7,043 nt of DNA from Chloroflexota bacterium (GCA_016875955.1 VGOH01000059.1:1-7043), one strand, 5' to 3'; shown: positions 1-6,416, counted from the first letter of the stretch. The notes: generated from the letters alone by a model not told the origin. Program-made: numbers and translations.

Positions 1-516
1 AATGAGGCCTTCGGCGTCCTCGGTGACCCGCAGAAGCGGCAGCAGTACGACCAGTTCGGCACCGTCGGCAACGTCGGCGACATTTTCGGCAGTCCGTTTA
101 CCCGGACCACCTTTGAGGACCTGATGAAGGATTTCAGCGGCTCCGGGCTGGGCTTTGATTTTCTGGACAACATTTTCGGCGACATTTTCAAAGGCCGGAG
201 GTTTTCCTTCCGCACTTACCGCCGCCGCCCCGGCGGTCGGGGCGGAATACGCTTTGAGGCGCCGGGAGGCATAAACCTGGAGGAGATATTCGGTCGGCCC
301 CAGCCAGCGCGCCACCCCGAAATCCGCTACGAGATTACGCTGACCCGCGAGCAGGCGGCGCACGGCACGGAAAAAGACCTTGTTCGGAAGGGTAAAAAGC
401 TGCGGGTGAAAATCCCCGCCGGCGTGGAAAACGGCTCCAGAATTAAACTGCGCAATGCCCGCCAGCTCACCGACGGCCAGCCGGGGGACATTATCATAGC
501 GGTCAGGGTGAAATAA
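1..516 (+). CDS. DnaJ-like co-chaperone (J-protein), 5'-truncated, single C-terminal domain
   Basis: This is the 3' part of a J-protein, a co-chaperone that stimulates the ATPase of DnaK and delivers clients to it in the cytoplasm. The reading frame is open from base 1, so the start and the HPD motif lie outside the window; 171 residues are visible. Residues 1-20 match the end of a J domain (NEAFGVLGDP...QYDQFG). Residues 21-104 form a Gly/Phe-rich linker with repeated DIFG/NIFGDIF motifs and an Arg-rich patch at about 63-80. Residues 105-171 resemble the first beta-rich C-terminal domain of DnaJ/CbpA (EITLTREQAAHGTEKD, then KKLRVKIPAGVENGSRIKLR and GDIIIAVRV). There are no CxxCxGxG repeats, so it is not a class A DnaJ. 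The protein stops after one C-terminal domain, where CbpA has two plus a dimerisation tail. No terminator follows the stop. The family call is firm; cbpA orthology is not claimed. Confidence 0.85.
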   Translation, partial: NEAFGVLGDPQKRQQYDQFGTVGNVGDIFGSPFTRTTFEDLMKDFSGSGLGFDFLDNIFGDIFKGRRFSFRTYRRRPGGRGGIRFEAPGGINLEEIFGRPQPARHPEIRYEITLTREQAAHGTEKDLVRKGKKLRVKIPAGVENGSRIKLRNARQLTDGQPGDIIIAVRVK

Positions 517-555
517 CGGTACATGTTTATTATTGAAATATTGCCGAACCTGCCC

Positions 556-584
556 TTGCAACCCTTTGTATCTTCTACTATAAT
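556..584 (+). promoter_or_regulatory. Sigma70-type promoter for hyi-glxR
   Basis: A -35 box TTGCAA (556-561, 4 of 6 consensus) is followed by a 17-base spacer and a perfect -10 box TATAAT (579-584). Transcription would start near 591, giving a leader of about 54 bases before the ATG at 645. It lies 39 bases past the J-protein stop, so the metabolic genes probably have their own promoter. Predicted by eye only. Confidence 0.65.
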
Positions 585-644
585 GCGGTGAGGACTTTCC
601 GCAGATACGGCCAATACAAATTGTCATAGTAAGGAGGGAGGAGT

Positions 645-1424
645 ATGCCCAAGTTCAGTGCTAATTTATCCATGCTGTTTACCGAGGTTGGTTTCGGGGA
701 CCGATTTGAACGGGCGGCCAAAGCTGGCTTCAAGGGCGTGGAGTGCCAGTTTCCCTACGAGTTGCCCAAGGAGGATATCGCCCAGAAACTTGACAGATAC
801 CGCCTGCAGATGGTTCTGTTCAACATACCCGCCGGAAGCTGGGCGGCCGGGGAACGCGGCCTCGCCTGCCTGCCGGGCCGGGAGAGCGAGTTCCGTGCAG
901 GAGTTGGCAAAGCCATTGAATACGCCAAGGCGCTGAAATGCCCCCGCATCAACTGTCTGGCCGGCCTCACCCCCAAAAATGCGCCGGCGAACAAAGTACG
1001 CCAGACCCTGGTAAGCAACCTGAAGTTCGCCGCCGATGCTCTGCAGAAAGCGGGCATTACACTGGTGGTGGAGGCCCTCAATGACAAAGACGTTCCCGGC
1101 TTCTATCTGACTAGAACACGGGACGCGCTCAAATTATTTGAGGAAGTCAAACACCCGAACCTTTTCCTTCAGTATGACATCTACCACATGCAGATAATGG
1201 AAGGCAACCTGGCCGAAACCATCCGGAAAAATGTAGGCCGCATCGGCCACATTCAACTTGCCGATGTGCCGGGCAGACATGAACCGGGCACCGGCGAGAT
1301 TGACTTCCCCGGCCTGTTCAAACGCATTGATGAGGCAGGGTATACCGGCTGGATAGGCTGCGAATACAAGCCGGCCGGTGTCACTGAAGACGGCCTGGGA
1401 TGGGTCAAACCCTATTTAAAATAA
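645..1424 (+). CDS. hyi: Hydroxypyruvate isomerase family TIM-barrel enzyme
   Basis: The 259-residue protein belongs to the xylose isomerase-like TIM-barrel superfamily and matches hydroxypyruvate isomerase (Hyi), which interconverts hydroxypyruvate and tartronate semialdehyde in the cytoplasm. Its length is essentially that of E. coli Hyi (258). The N-terminus (SANLSMLFTEV) and the early GFKGVECQFPYE segment are typical. The two glutamates known as catalytic in the E. coli family fall at the expected positions, Glu143 (VVEALN) and Glu240 (GCEYKP). The LQYDIYHMQ motif places Asp178 and His181 where metal or substrate ligands lie, and HIQLADVPGRHEPGTGE is the conserved late loop. A strong Shine-Dalgarno AAGGAGG at 631-637 fixes the ATG. 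The glxR-type gene follows after 22 bases and acts on the product, supporting a joint pathway. The close homologue OtnI (2-oxo-tetronate isomerase) shares these residues and cannot be excluded, since no glyoxylate carboligase gene is visible. Confidence 0.82.
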   Translation: MPKFSANLSMLFTEVGFGDRFERAAKAGFKGVECQFPYELPKEDIAQKLDRYRLQMVLFNIPAGSWAAGERGLACLPGRESEFRAGVGKAIEYAKALKCPRINCLAGLTPKNAPANKVRQTLVSNLKFAADALQKAGITLVVEALNDKDVPGFYLTRTRDALKLFEEVKHPNLFLQYDIYHMQIMEGNLAETIRKNVGRIGHIQLADVPGRHEPGTGEIDFPGLFKRIDEAGYTGWIGCEYKPAGVTEDGLGWVKPYLK

Positions 1425-1446
1425 AGAAGGAGGAAAGAGATACAAA

Positions 1447-2337
1447 ATGGCAAATCTTGGATTCATTGGCGTGGGCATAATGGGCAAGCCGATGGCCAGC
1501 CACCTGATGGATGCCGGCCACAAGGTCCACATTTACGATGTGGTTGCCGCCCCGGTCAAAGAACTGGCGGCCAAAGGGGCCGTTGCCTGCGGCACCTGCA
1601 AAGAGGTGGCCGAGAAAGCGGATACCGTCTTCATGATGGTGCCGGATACGCCGGACGTGGAAGCTGCCCTCTTCGGTAAAAACGGCGTTAGCGAAGGTGT
1701 CAAGAAGGGCTCAATTGTGGTGGATATGAGCTCCATTTCCCCGATAGCCACCAAGGAGTTCGCCAAGAAGCTGGCGGCAAAGGGCGTGGAAATGCTTGAT
1801 GCCCCCGTTTCCGGCGGCCAGGTGGGCGCGCAGAACGCTACCCTGTCCATTATGGTCGGCGGCAAGGCGGCTATCTTTAACAAGGTAAAGCCTTACTTTG
1901 AGCTTATGGGCAAGAACATCGTCCACATTGGCGGCAACGGTGATGGTCAGACCTGCAAGGTGGCCAACCAGATTGTGGTCGGCGAGACCATCATGGCCAT
2001 CAGCGAAGCGCTGCTTTTCGCCTCCAAGGCGGGCGCCGACCCGAGCAAAGTGAGAGAGGCGCTGCTCGGCGGCTTTGCCCAGAGCCGCATCCTTGACCTT
2101 CATGGCAAGCGGATTATTGAGCGCACTTTTCAGCCGGGCTTCCGCATCCGCCACCAGCAGAAGGACCTGAACAACGCCCTGCAGGGCGCCCGCAGCCTGG
2201 GCATGAGCCTGCCGGGTTGCGCGATAGCGCAGGAACTCTTCAATGTCCTGGCCGCCCAGGGCGATAGCGACCTTGACCATTCCGCGCTGGTGCTGGCACT
2301 GGAGAAGATGGCCAACCATAAGGTCGCGGGCAAGTAA
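1447..2337 (+). CDS. glxR: 2-hydroxy-3-oxopropionate (tartronate semialdehyde) reductase family
   Basis: The 296-residue protein is a member of the beta-hydroxyacid dehydrogenase family and best fits tartronate semialdehyde reductase (GlxR/GarR, 292-294 residues in E. coli), which reduces tartronate semialdehyde to D-glycerate with NAD(P)H. The N-terminal Rossmann fold opens with GFIGVGIMGKPM (glycines 8, 10 and 13). The substrate loop DAPVSGG lies at 118-124. The catalytic lysine is Lys171 in GQTCKVANQ, the same number as the catalytic lysine of Salmonella GarR, with Asn175 nearby. A second family lysine is Lys239 in the KDL motif. The C-terminal half is the all-helical domain. The AAGGAGG ahead of the gene sits 13 bases from the ATG, longer than usual; an AG-rich GAAAGAGA at 1433-1440 is closer. 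A strong terminator follows. L-threonate dehydrogenase and 3-hydroxyisobutyrate dehydrogenase are sister enzymes; the hyi neighbour is the main reason for preferring GlxR. Confidence 0.8.
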   Translation: MANLGFIGVGIMGKPMASHLMDAGHKVHIYDVVAAPVKELAAKGAVACGTCKEVAEKADTVFMMVPDTPDVEAALFGKNGVSEGVKKGSIVVDMSSISPIATKEFAKKLAAKGVEMLDAPVSGGQVGAQNATLSIMVGGKAAIFNKVKPYFELMGKNIVHIGGNGDGQTCKVANQIVVGETIMAISEALLFASKAGADPSKVREALLGGFAQSRILDLHGKRIIERTFQPGFRIRHQQKDLNNALQGARSLGMSLPGCAIAQELFNVLAAQGDSDLDHSALVLALEKMANHKVAGK

Positions 2338-2369
2338 ACCGGCCGTTTCTTAACTGAATACGGGAATCT

Positions 2370-2398
2370 GGAGAGAGGCGGTGCCTCTCTCCTTTTTT
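2370..2398 (+). terminator. Rho-independent terminator after glxR
   Basis: A perfect 10-base-pair stem (GGAGAGAGGC at 2370-2379 with GCCTCTCTCC at 2383-2392) encloses a three-base loop and is followed directly by six T (2393-2398). It begins 32 bases after the glxR stop and closes the hyi-glxR unit, separating it from the pilus-type operon. Confidence 0.93.
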
Positions 2399-2438
2399 GT
2401 TCTCCCCCGGATACCGCAGTCCATATTTTGGCGCGGAT

Positions 2439-2457
2439 TTTAGAAAATGTTTAGAAA
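2439..2457. repeat. Two TTTAGAAA direct repeats, 11-base period
   Basis: TTTAGAAA occurs at 2439-2446 and again at 2450-2457, so the copies lie one helical turn apart on the same DNA face. This spacing suits cooperative binding of a regulator, but in AT-rich DNA it may be chance. Confidence 0.5.
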
Positions 2458-2478
2458 TCGGGCTGATATTTTTATCAT
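2450..2478 (+). promoter_or_regulatory. Possible upstream promoter of the pilus-type operon
   Basis: TTTAGA (2450-2455, 4 of 6) and TATCAT (2473-2478, 5 of 6) are 17 bases apart. It would give a leader of roughly 155 bases. It is weaker than the downstream candidate and sits in AT-rich DNA where such matches are easy to find. Confidence 0.25.
2464..2477. repeat. Inverted repeat TGATA-N4-TATCA
   Basis: A perfect 5-base inverted repeat (2464-2468 and 2473-2477) separated by TTTT overlaps the -10 of the possible upstream promoter. It is shaped like a small operator half-site pair; no known regulator is assigned. Confidence 0.4.
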
Positions 2479-2566
2479 ATATTTTGCTTCAAGGCTCTAT
2501 CCTGTAAAGGCACATAAAGCAAGCGCACGTACAGAATGCCGCTTATTACCTATGACTAAAGAACTA

Positions 2567-2595
2567 TTGTCAATTGCCATTTGGCCAGATAAGAT
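2567..2595 (+). promoter_or_regulatory. Sigma70-type promoter for the pilB operon
   Basis: TTGTCA (2567-2572, 5 of 6 consensus) is followed by a 17-base spacer and TAAGAT (2590-2595, 4 of 6). Transcription would begin near 2602, leaving a leader of about 39 bases before the TTG start. Predicted by eye. Confidence 0.55.
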
Positions 2596-2596
2596 A

Positions 2597-2619
2597 GCTT
2601 CAGCGAGCGTGCGTTAAGC
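2597..2619 (+). other. Small hairpin at the predicted pilB transcript start
   Basis: GCTT-C-AGCG (2597-2605) can pair with CGTTAAGC (2612-2619), giving two four-pair helices with one bulged C, one G-U pair and a six-base loop. It overlaps the predicted start site, so as RNA it would form only from an upstream transcript; as DNA it could be an operator. Marginal. Confidence 0.25.
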
Positions 2620-2627
2620 AGCCAGAC

Positions 2628-2633
2628 AGGAGA
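2628..2633 (+). promoter_or_regulatory. Ribosome binding site that fixes the TTG start of pilB
   Basis: AGGAGA lies seven bases before the TTG at 2641. In that frame a stop occurs at 2590-2592 and no ATG or GTG lies between it and the TTG. The next in-frame ATG is inside the conserved N-terminal domain, so TTG is the best start. Confidence 0.8.
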
Positions 2634-2640
2634 AGCAGCT

Positions 2641-4179
2641 TTGACACCTGAAATAAATATTGAAGAAGCTCAAATTGAAACGCCGCAGACCAGGCTGCGC
2701 AAGCACCTGATTCAAGCCGAAGCACTGCGCCTTATCCCGGAAGCTATGGCGAGAAAGCATGGCGCCATTCCCCTGCAAATAAGTGGCAACGTGCTTCACG
2801 TCGCCATGGTCAATCCGTCCGACATCATTGCCCTGGAGGCGCTGGCCACCCGGAGCCAGATGCACGTTGTGCCGGTGAAAGCCAGCGCGCGAGAAGTTCA
2901 GGACGCCATAGATTTCAACTACCAGTCTTACGAAGAAATCAAAAAACAGATATCCAGCCTCTCGCTGGAAACGGAGGAAGCCGAGCCGCAGGTAAAACTG
3001 GACACAGTCACCGATGCCCCGGTGGCCCGGGCACTTACCCTCATCATTGACGAGGCCGTCAAGGCTCGCGCCTCAGATATACATCTGCAGCCCCAGGAAG
3101 ATAAGCTGCTGGTGCGCTACCGCATCGATGGCACGCTGCACAATATGCTGTCGCTGCCGTTATCAACGGCCACGCCGCTTATTTCCCGCATCAAGGTTCT
3201 GGCCAATATGAATATCGCCGACCATCACCGCCCGCAGGACGGCCACTTCTCGGTGCACACCAGAGGTGGGCAGGCAATTGATATTCGCGTCGGCATCGTG
3301 GCCACGGTATATGGAGAGATGTGTGCCTTAAGGCTCCTTGATAAATCCAGGGCTATCATGACCCTGACTGACCTCGGTTTTCTGGCTCAAAGCCTGTCCA
3401 AATACGAAGAGATGCTCAAGGTCCCGTACGGCATGCTTCTGGTCAGCGGGCCCACCGGCGCCGGCAAGACCACCACCCTCTACGCATCACTTAACACCCT
3501 GGCCTGCACCGAAAGGAACATCATCACCATTGAGGACCCGGTGGAATACCGCTTCAAACACATCAACCAGATTCAGGTCAATCCACGCGCCGGCCTCACC
3601 TTCGCCAGCGGGCTCAGGTCCATATTGCGCCTTGACCCGGACATTATCCTGGTCGGCGAGATACGCGACGCGGAAACAGCCCGCATCGCCATCCAGTCGG
3701 CGCTCACCGGCCACCTGGTGCTCTCCTCAATCCATGCCAATGATGCCGTCGGGGTGGTGTTCCGCCTTATTGACCTCGGCATTGAGCCCTTCCTGGTGGC
3801 CTCGGCGCTCATCGGCGTCGTTGCCCAGAGAATGGTACGGCGTATCTGCCCCGACTGCGGCCAGATGACCTCGGTGCCACTCGTGGAGCAGATGAGTTAC
3901 CAGCGGGAAATAGGTGAGGAGCGAAAAGAGTTTCTTTACGGCAAAGGCTGCAAGTCATGTTCCAGCACCGGCTACCATGGTCGATCCGGGCTTTTTGAGA
4001 TTCTGCAGGTCAGCGACGAGATACGGATGATGCTGCTCAACGGCACCACCACCACGGAACTGAGGGAGCAGGCAATCAAGGACGGGATGGTGCCTTTAGC
4101 CAAAGACGGCATGTTGAAAGTTAAAGGAAAGTTAACCACTCCCGCTGAAGTTCTGCGCAATGCTTACTCCGTGGACTAG
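2641..4179 (+). CDS. pilB: Type IV pilus / type II secretion assembly ATPase (PilB/GspE family)
   Basis: The 512-residue protein is the cytoplasmic hexameric ATPase that powers pilin or pseudopilin polymerisation through the platform protein. Residues about 17-95 form one MshE/GspE-type N-terminal domain. The N2 domain begins near 125 and carries ASDIHLQP (144-151) and YRIDGTLH. The motor domain has Walker A GPTGAGKT (270-277, Lys276), the Asp box IEDPVEY (Glu298, Asp299), Walker B LRLDPDIILVGEIRD (329-343, Glu340) and the His box GHLVLSSIHAND (357-368). A tetracysteine zinc site is complete: Cys403/Cys406 and Cys437/Cys440. That zinc site marks extension-type ATPases (PilB/GspE) and is absent from PilT retraction ATPases. 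It starts with TTG behind a good ribosome binding site. The length lies between typical GspE (about 500) and PilB (about 560). The choice between pilus and secretion use cannot be made from this gene alone. Confidence 0.93.
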   Translation: MTPEINIEEAQIETPQTRLRKHLIQAEALRLIPEAMARKHGAIPLQISGNVLHVAMVNPSDIIALEALATRSQMHVVPVKASAREVQDAIDFNYQSYEEIKKQISSLSLETEEAEPQVKLDTVTDAPVARALTLIIDEAVKARASDIHLQPQEDKLLVRYRIDGTLHNMLSLPLSTATPLISRIKVLANMNIADHHRPQDGHFSVHTRGGQAIDIRVGIVATVYGEMCALRLLDKSRAIMTLTDLGFLAQSLSKYEEMLKVPYGMLLVSGPTGAGKTTTLYASLNTLACTERNIITIEDPVEYRFKHINQIQVNPRAGLTFASGLRSILRLDPDIILVGEIRDAETARIAIQSALTGHLVLSSIHANDAVGVVFRLIDLGIEPFLVASALIGVVAQRMVRRICPDCGQMTSVPLVEQMSYQREIGEERKEFLYGKGCKSCSSTGYHGRSGLFEILQVSDEIRMMLLNGTTTTELREQAIKDGMVPLAKDGMLKVKGKLTTPAEVLRNAYSVD

Positions 4180-4245
4180 AGTTGCCTTGAGCCCATATTG
4201 AATCACCGTAAATTATAGATAAGAAGTGCCTCTGGGGAGAGACAG

Positions 4246-5454
4246 ATGGTTTTCCAGTACATTGCCTATAACACAAAGGGGGAGGTAGTTAAAGGCAAGC
4301 TGCCGGCGGCTAGTGAAGAGGCCGCCAACGACCTGCTGGGCTATGCCGGCTATCAGGCAATTAGCTTAAAGCCTTACATCCCGTTCCTTAATGTGGATAA
4401 GCTGACCTCCGGCCTGTTCCAGGTCAAGCCCGGCGATATCATACTGGTTTACCGGCAGATGGCCATGCTCCTGGAGTCAGGCATAGATATCGTGACGGCG
4501 CTGGAGCTTTTGCGGGAGCAGGCCTCCAACCGGGCGCTGAGGAAAGTCATAGGCAGCGTCATCGATGACCTGCGCGCCGGCCATCAGCTCTCCAGGGCGC
4601 TGAGCAAGCACCCCCATGTCTTCTCCCCCATTTACTGCAAGCTGATAGGCGTCGGCGAGCAGAGCGGAGACCTGGAGACGGTGCTCAGACAGGTGGCCGA
4701 TTATATGGAGAAAGAGGTCACCACCGCCAAGGAGACCAAAAGCGCGCTGATGTATCCGGTGATTACCTCGGTGGTGACCGTCGTGGTCATCGCCATCCTG
4801 GTGACCTTTGTCCTGCCCGGATTTGGCAGCCTGTACAGTTCGCTGGGCATTGCTATGCCGGCATCGGCCCAGCTGCTCATCGACCTTTCGGCCAAGCTGA
4901 AGGAGTACTGGACCTTCCTCATGGTGGGCGCGCTGGCGGCCCTCATCCTGACCTGTGTCTACGTCAAGACCGCCGGCGGCCGCGCCCGATGGGACCGGCT
5001 GCTCCTGCGCCTGCCCCTGCTGGGGCATGTGTGCCACCTGAACGAGCTGGCCCGGATATGCCGGAGCATGTCACTGCTGTTCCGCACCGGCCTGCCGCTG
5101 ACTGAAATCCTCCCCCTGCTCATCGATAGCAGCCGCAACCGGGCCTTGTCCCAGGCGATGGCCAATGTCCAGCAGGACATGATAAAGGGCGAGGGCATCT
5201 CCAAGCCCATGGCCAAGAACTCTCTCTTCCTGCCCATGATGGTGCAGATGGTGAGAGTCGGCGAGGAGACGGGTAACCTGGACGCCACGCTGCTGGCCGT
5301 GGCCCGGAGCTATGAGACCGAGGCCGAGGACAAGATGCGTTCGCTTATCGCCCTGATCCAGCCGGTGATGACGCTGACCATCGGCCTGATTATCGCCGGC
5401 ATGGCTTTCTCTCTGGTCTCAGCCATGTATTCCATCTACGGGCAGGGATTTTAA
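4246..5454 (+). CDS. pilC: Type IV pilus / type II secretion platform protein (PilC/GspF family)
   Basis: The 402-residue polytopic inner-membrane protein couples the ATPase to filament assembly; the length is typical of the family (about 400). Two tandem T2SSF domains are visible. The first ends with the hallmark VGEQSGDLETVL (136-147) and the second with VGEETGNLDATL (338-349). Three membrane segments fit the family topology: about 169-191 (after ALMYPVI), 221-241 (YWTFLMVGALAALI) and 370-395 (ALIQPVMTL, then IAGMAFSLVSAMYSIY). The first 65 residues, starting FQYIAYNTKGEVVKGKL, are the usual soluble N-terminal segment. GGGGAG at 4234-4239, six bases before the ATG, sets the start. It follows the ATPase gene after 66 bases with no convincing promoter or terminator between, so the two are probably cotranscribed. 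Confidence 0.93.
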   Translation: MVFQYIAYNTKGEVVKGKLPAASEEAANDLLGYAGYQAISLKPYIPFLNVDKLTSGLFQVKPGDIILVYRQMAMLLESGIDIVTALELLREQASNRALRKVIGSVIDDLRAGHQLSRALSKHPHVFSPIYCKLIGVGEQSGDLETVLRQVADYMEKEVTTAKETKSALMYPVITSVVTVVVIAILVTFVLPGFGSLYSSLGIAMPASAQLLIDLSAKLKEYWTFLMVGALAALILTCVYVKTAGGRARWDRLLLRLPLLGHVCHLNELARICRSMSLLFRTGLPLTEILPLLIDSSRNRALSQAMANVQQDMIKGEGISKPMAKNSLFLPMMVQMVRVGEETGNLDATLLAVARSYETEAEDKMRSLIALIQPVMTLTIGLIIAGMAFSLVSAMYSIYGQGF

Positions 5455-5468
5455 TTTCTGATGGTGAT

Positions 5469-5876
5469 ATGAAAATGATAGTGCTCCGATGGTTACGGCG
5501 GCTGGCTCAGCGGGAGTCAGGCATAGCCTTCATGGAAACGGCTATCGCCCTGGCCATCCTGGGCGTTGTTTCCGTTTCCTTCCTCAGCGGCCTGACCACG
5601 GCTTCCAGAACCGTCATCATCACCGATGAGCACGCCACCGCCGAGAGCCTGGCCCAGAGCCAGATGGAATGGGTGAAAAGCGCCAATTATTCCTACGGTG
5701 CCACCTCATATGCCGCGGCACCGCTGCCCGGCGGCAAGGATTACCAGCAGTATTCGGCCACGGTGTTAGCCTCGCCGTTACATGCACCTGATGACGGCCT
5801 CCAGAAAATAACCATAACCATCCTGCGTTCCGGAAAGGAAATCTTTGTCCTGGAAGGGTATAAGGTCAACCGATGA
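5469..5876 (+). CDS. Prepilin-like minor pilin, PilV/GspI type
   Basis: The 135-residue protein has a class III (type IV prepilin) signal: a basic 18-residue leader ending RESG, then IAFMETAIALAILGVVSVSF. Cleavage after Gly18 by prepilin peptidase would leave Ile at +1 and the conserved Glu at +5 (Glu23), with a hydrophobic helix to about residue 40. The helix continues into ATAESLAQSQMEWVKS, a pattern seen in PilV/GspI-like minor pilins, and then a short beta-rich domain. The mature form would be 117 residues and has no cysteine. It begins 14 bases after pilC and overlaps the next gene by four bases. The start is uncertain: GGTGAT (5463-5468) touches the ATG at 5469 but is six bases from the in-frame ATG at 5475, which would remove two residues. 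The prepilin nature is secure; assignment to PilV/GspI rests on size, order and general pattern. Confidence 0.8.
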   Translation: MKMIVLRWLRRLAQRESGIAFMETAIALAILGVVSVSFLSGLTTASRTVIITDEHATAESLAQSQMEWVKSANYSYGATSYAAAPLPGGKDYQQYSATVLASPLHAPDDGLQKITITILRSGKEIFVLEGYKVNR

Positions 5877-6403
5877 AACGCGGTGAGAAGGGGTACACCC
5901 TCATTGAATTAGCCATAGCTGTCACCATCATGGCGCTGGTGAGTGGCGCTGCCTCCGTAGCCATATTCCAGACCATGAAGGGTACGGAGATGAACAATAC
6001 CCATATGAACGCCGTGCGCCAGGTGCAGAACGCGGGCTACTGGCTCAGCCGTGATGCCAGGATGGCGCAGAGCATCAATACGGATAACCTGTCGCCGCCG
6101 GATTTCCTGGTCTTCAGCTGGACGGAATGGGACAGCGTCAATGAGGCAATATATCACTCGGCCACCTATTCCTTTGAGGGCCTGGCCGACGGCATCGGCA
6201 GCCTGAAACGGACCCACTGGAGCAGCGCCGGGGCGAACGAACAGGCGCTTATCGCCCAACATATATATTACCGCCCCACCGACCCGGATGATACCACTAA
6301 AGCTGTCTACCAGGCACCAATGCTTACCTTGCAGCTCACCGCCATCGTCAAGGACGAAATGGAGATAAGAGAATACCGCATCAGACATCGGCCCAATATC
6401 TAG
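5873..6403 (+). CDS. Prepilin-like minor pilin, PilW/GspJ type
   Basis: The 176-residue protein starts with the canonical prepilin motif MKRGEKG/YTLIELAIAVTIM: a seven-residue basic leader, Gly at -1, Tyr at +1 and Glu at +5 (Glu12). One hydrophobic helix runs to about residue 33. The next segment (MNAVRQVQNAGYWLSRDARMAQ) resembles the part of GspJ/PilW-type proteins where the helix meets the globular domain. The remainder, about 169 residues after cleavage, is probably beta-rich and has no cysteine. Its ATG overlaps the TGA of the preceding gene (ATGA at 5873-5876), implying translational coupling; AAGG at 5862-5865 may serve as the ribosome binding site. The protein would be held in the cytoplasmic membrane before entering a filament assembled by the ATPase and platform protein upstream. 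Confidence 0.82.
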   Translation: MKRGEKGYTLIELAIAVTIMALVSGAASVAIFQTMKGTEMNNTHMNAVRQVQNAGYWLSRDARMAQSINTDNLSPPDFLVFSWTEWDSVNEAIYHSATYSFEGLADGIGSLKRTHWSSAGANEQALIAQHIYYRPTDPDDTTKAVYQAPMLTLQLTAIVKDEMEIREYRIRHRPNI

Positions 6404-6416
6404 CGGACGGAAAACC

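Larger units (their letters stand above)
2399..2640. other. Non-coding, AT-richer control region before the pilus-type operon
   Basis: The gap from the glxR stop to the pilB start is 303 bases. After the terminator it holds an AT-rich stretch (about 2437-2485) with short direct and inverted repeats, a candidate upstream promoter, a stronger promoter at 2567-2595, a small hairpin and a ribosome binding site. I compared it by eye with the c-di-GMP (GEMM) riboswitch known ahead of some pilus operons and saw no match. The only open frame (2447-2617, 56 codons) has no ribosome binding site and spans the promoter, so I do not call it a gene. Confidence 0.7.

Noticed and set aside
1711..2319. Antisense open frame of about 200 codons inside glxR
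   Set aside because: It mirrors a well-supported enzyme with intact catalytic motifs; its translation is rich in His, Leu and Ala with no family features. Typical antisense shadow in GC-rich coding DNA.
2519..2615. Imperfect direct repeat, 2519-2531 against 2603-2615
   Set aside because: Only 9 of 13 bases agree in a GC-rich setting; not better than chance expectation by eye.
2447..2617. Small open frame of 56 codons (starts MFRNRADIFIIYF) in the gap before pilB
   Set aside because: No ribosome binding site, a stop codon two codons ahead of the ATG, no recognisable composition or motif, and it runs across the promoter candidate. Probably a chance frame.
2478..2640. c-di-GMP or other riboswitch ahead of the pilus-type operon
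   Set aside because: I looked for the conserved GEMM core pieces and a long terminal stem and found neither. Only a 5-base AAGCG/CGCTT pairing and a small imperfect hairpin are present.
4180..4245. Possible internal promoter between pilB and pilC (TTGAGC at 4187 and TTATAG at 4213)
   Set aside because: The spacing is 20 bases and both boxes are poor; simple readthrough explains the gap.
4477..5037. Antisense open frame of about 186 codons inside pilC
   Set aside because: The sense strand carries both T2SSF hallmark motifs; the antisense product is Gln/His/Gly-rich with no recognisable domain.
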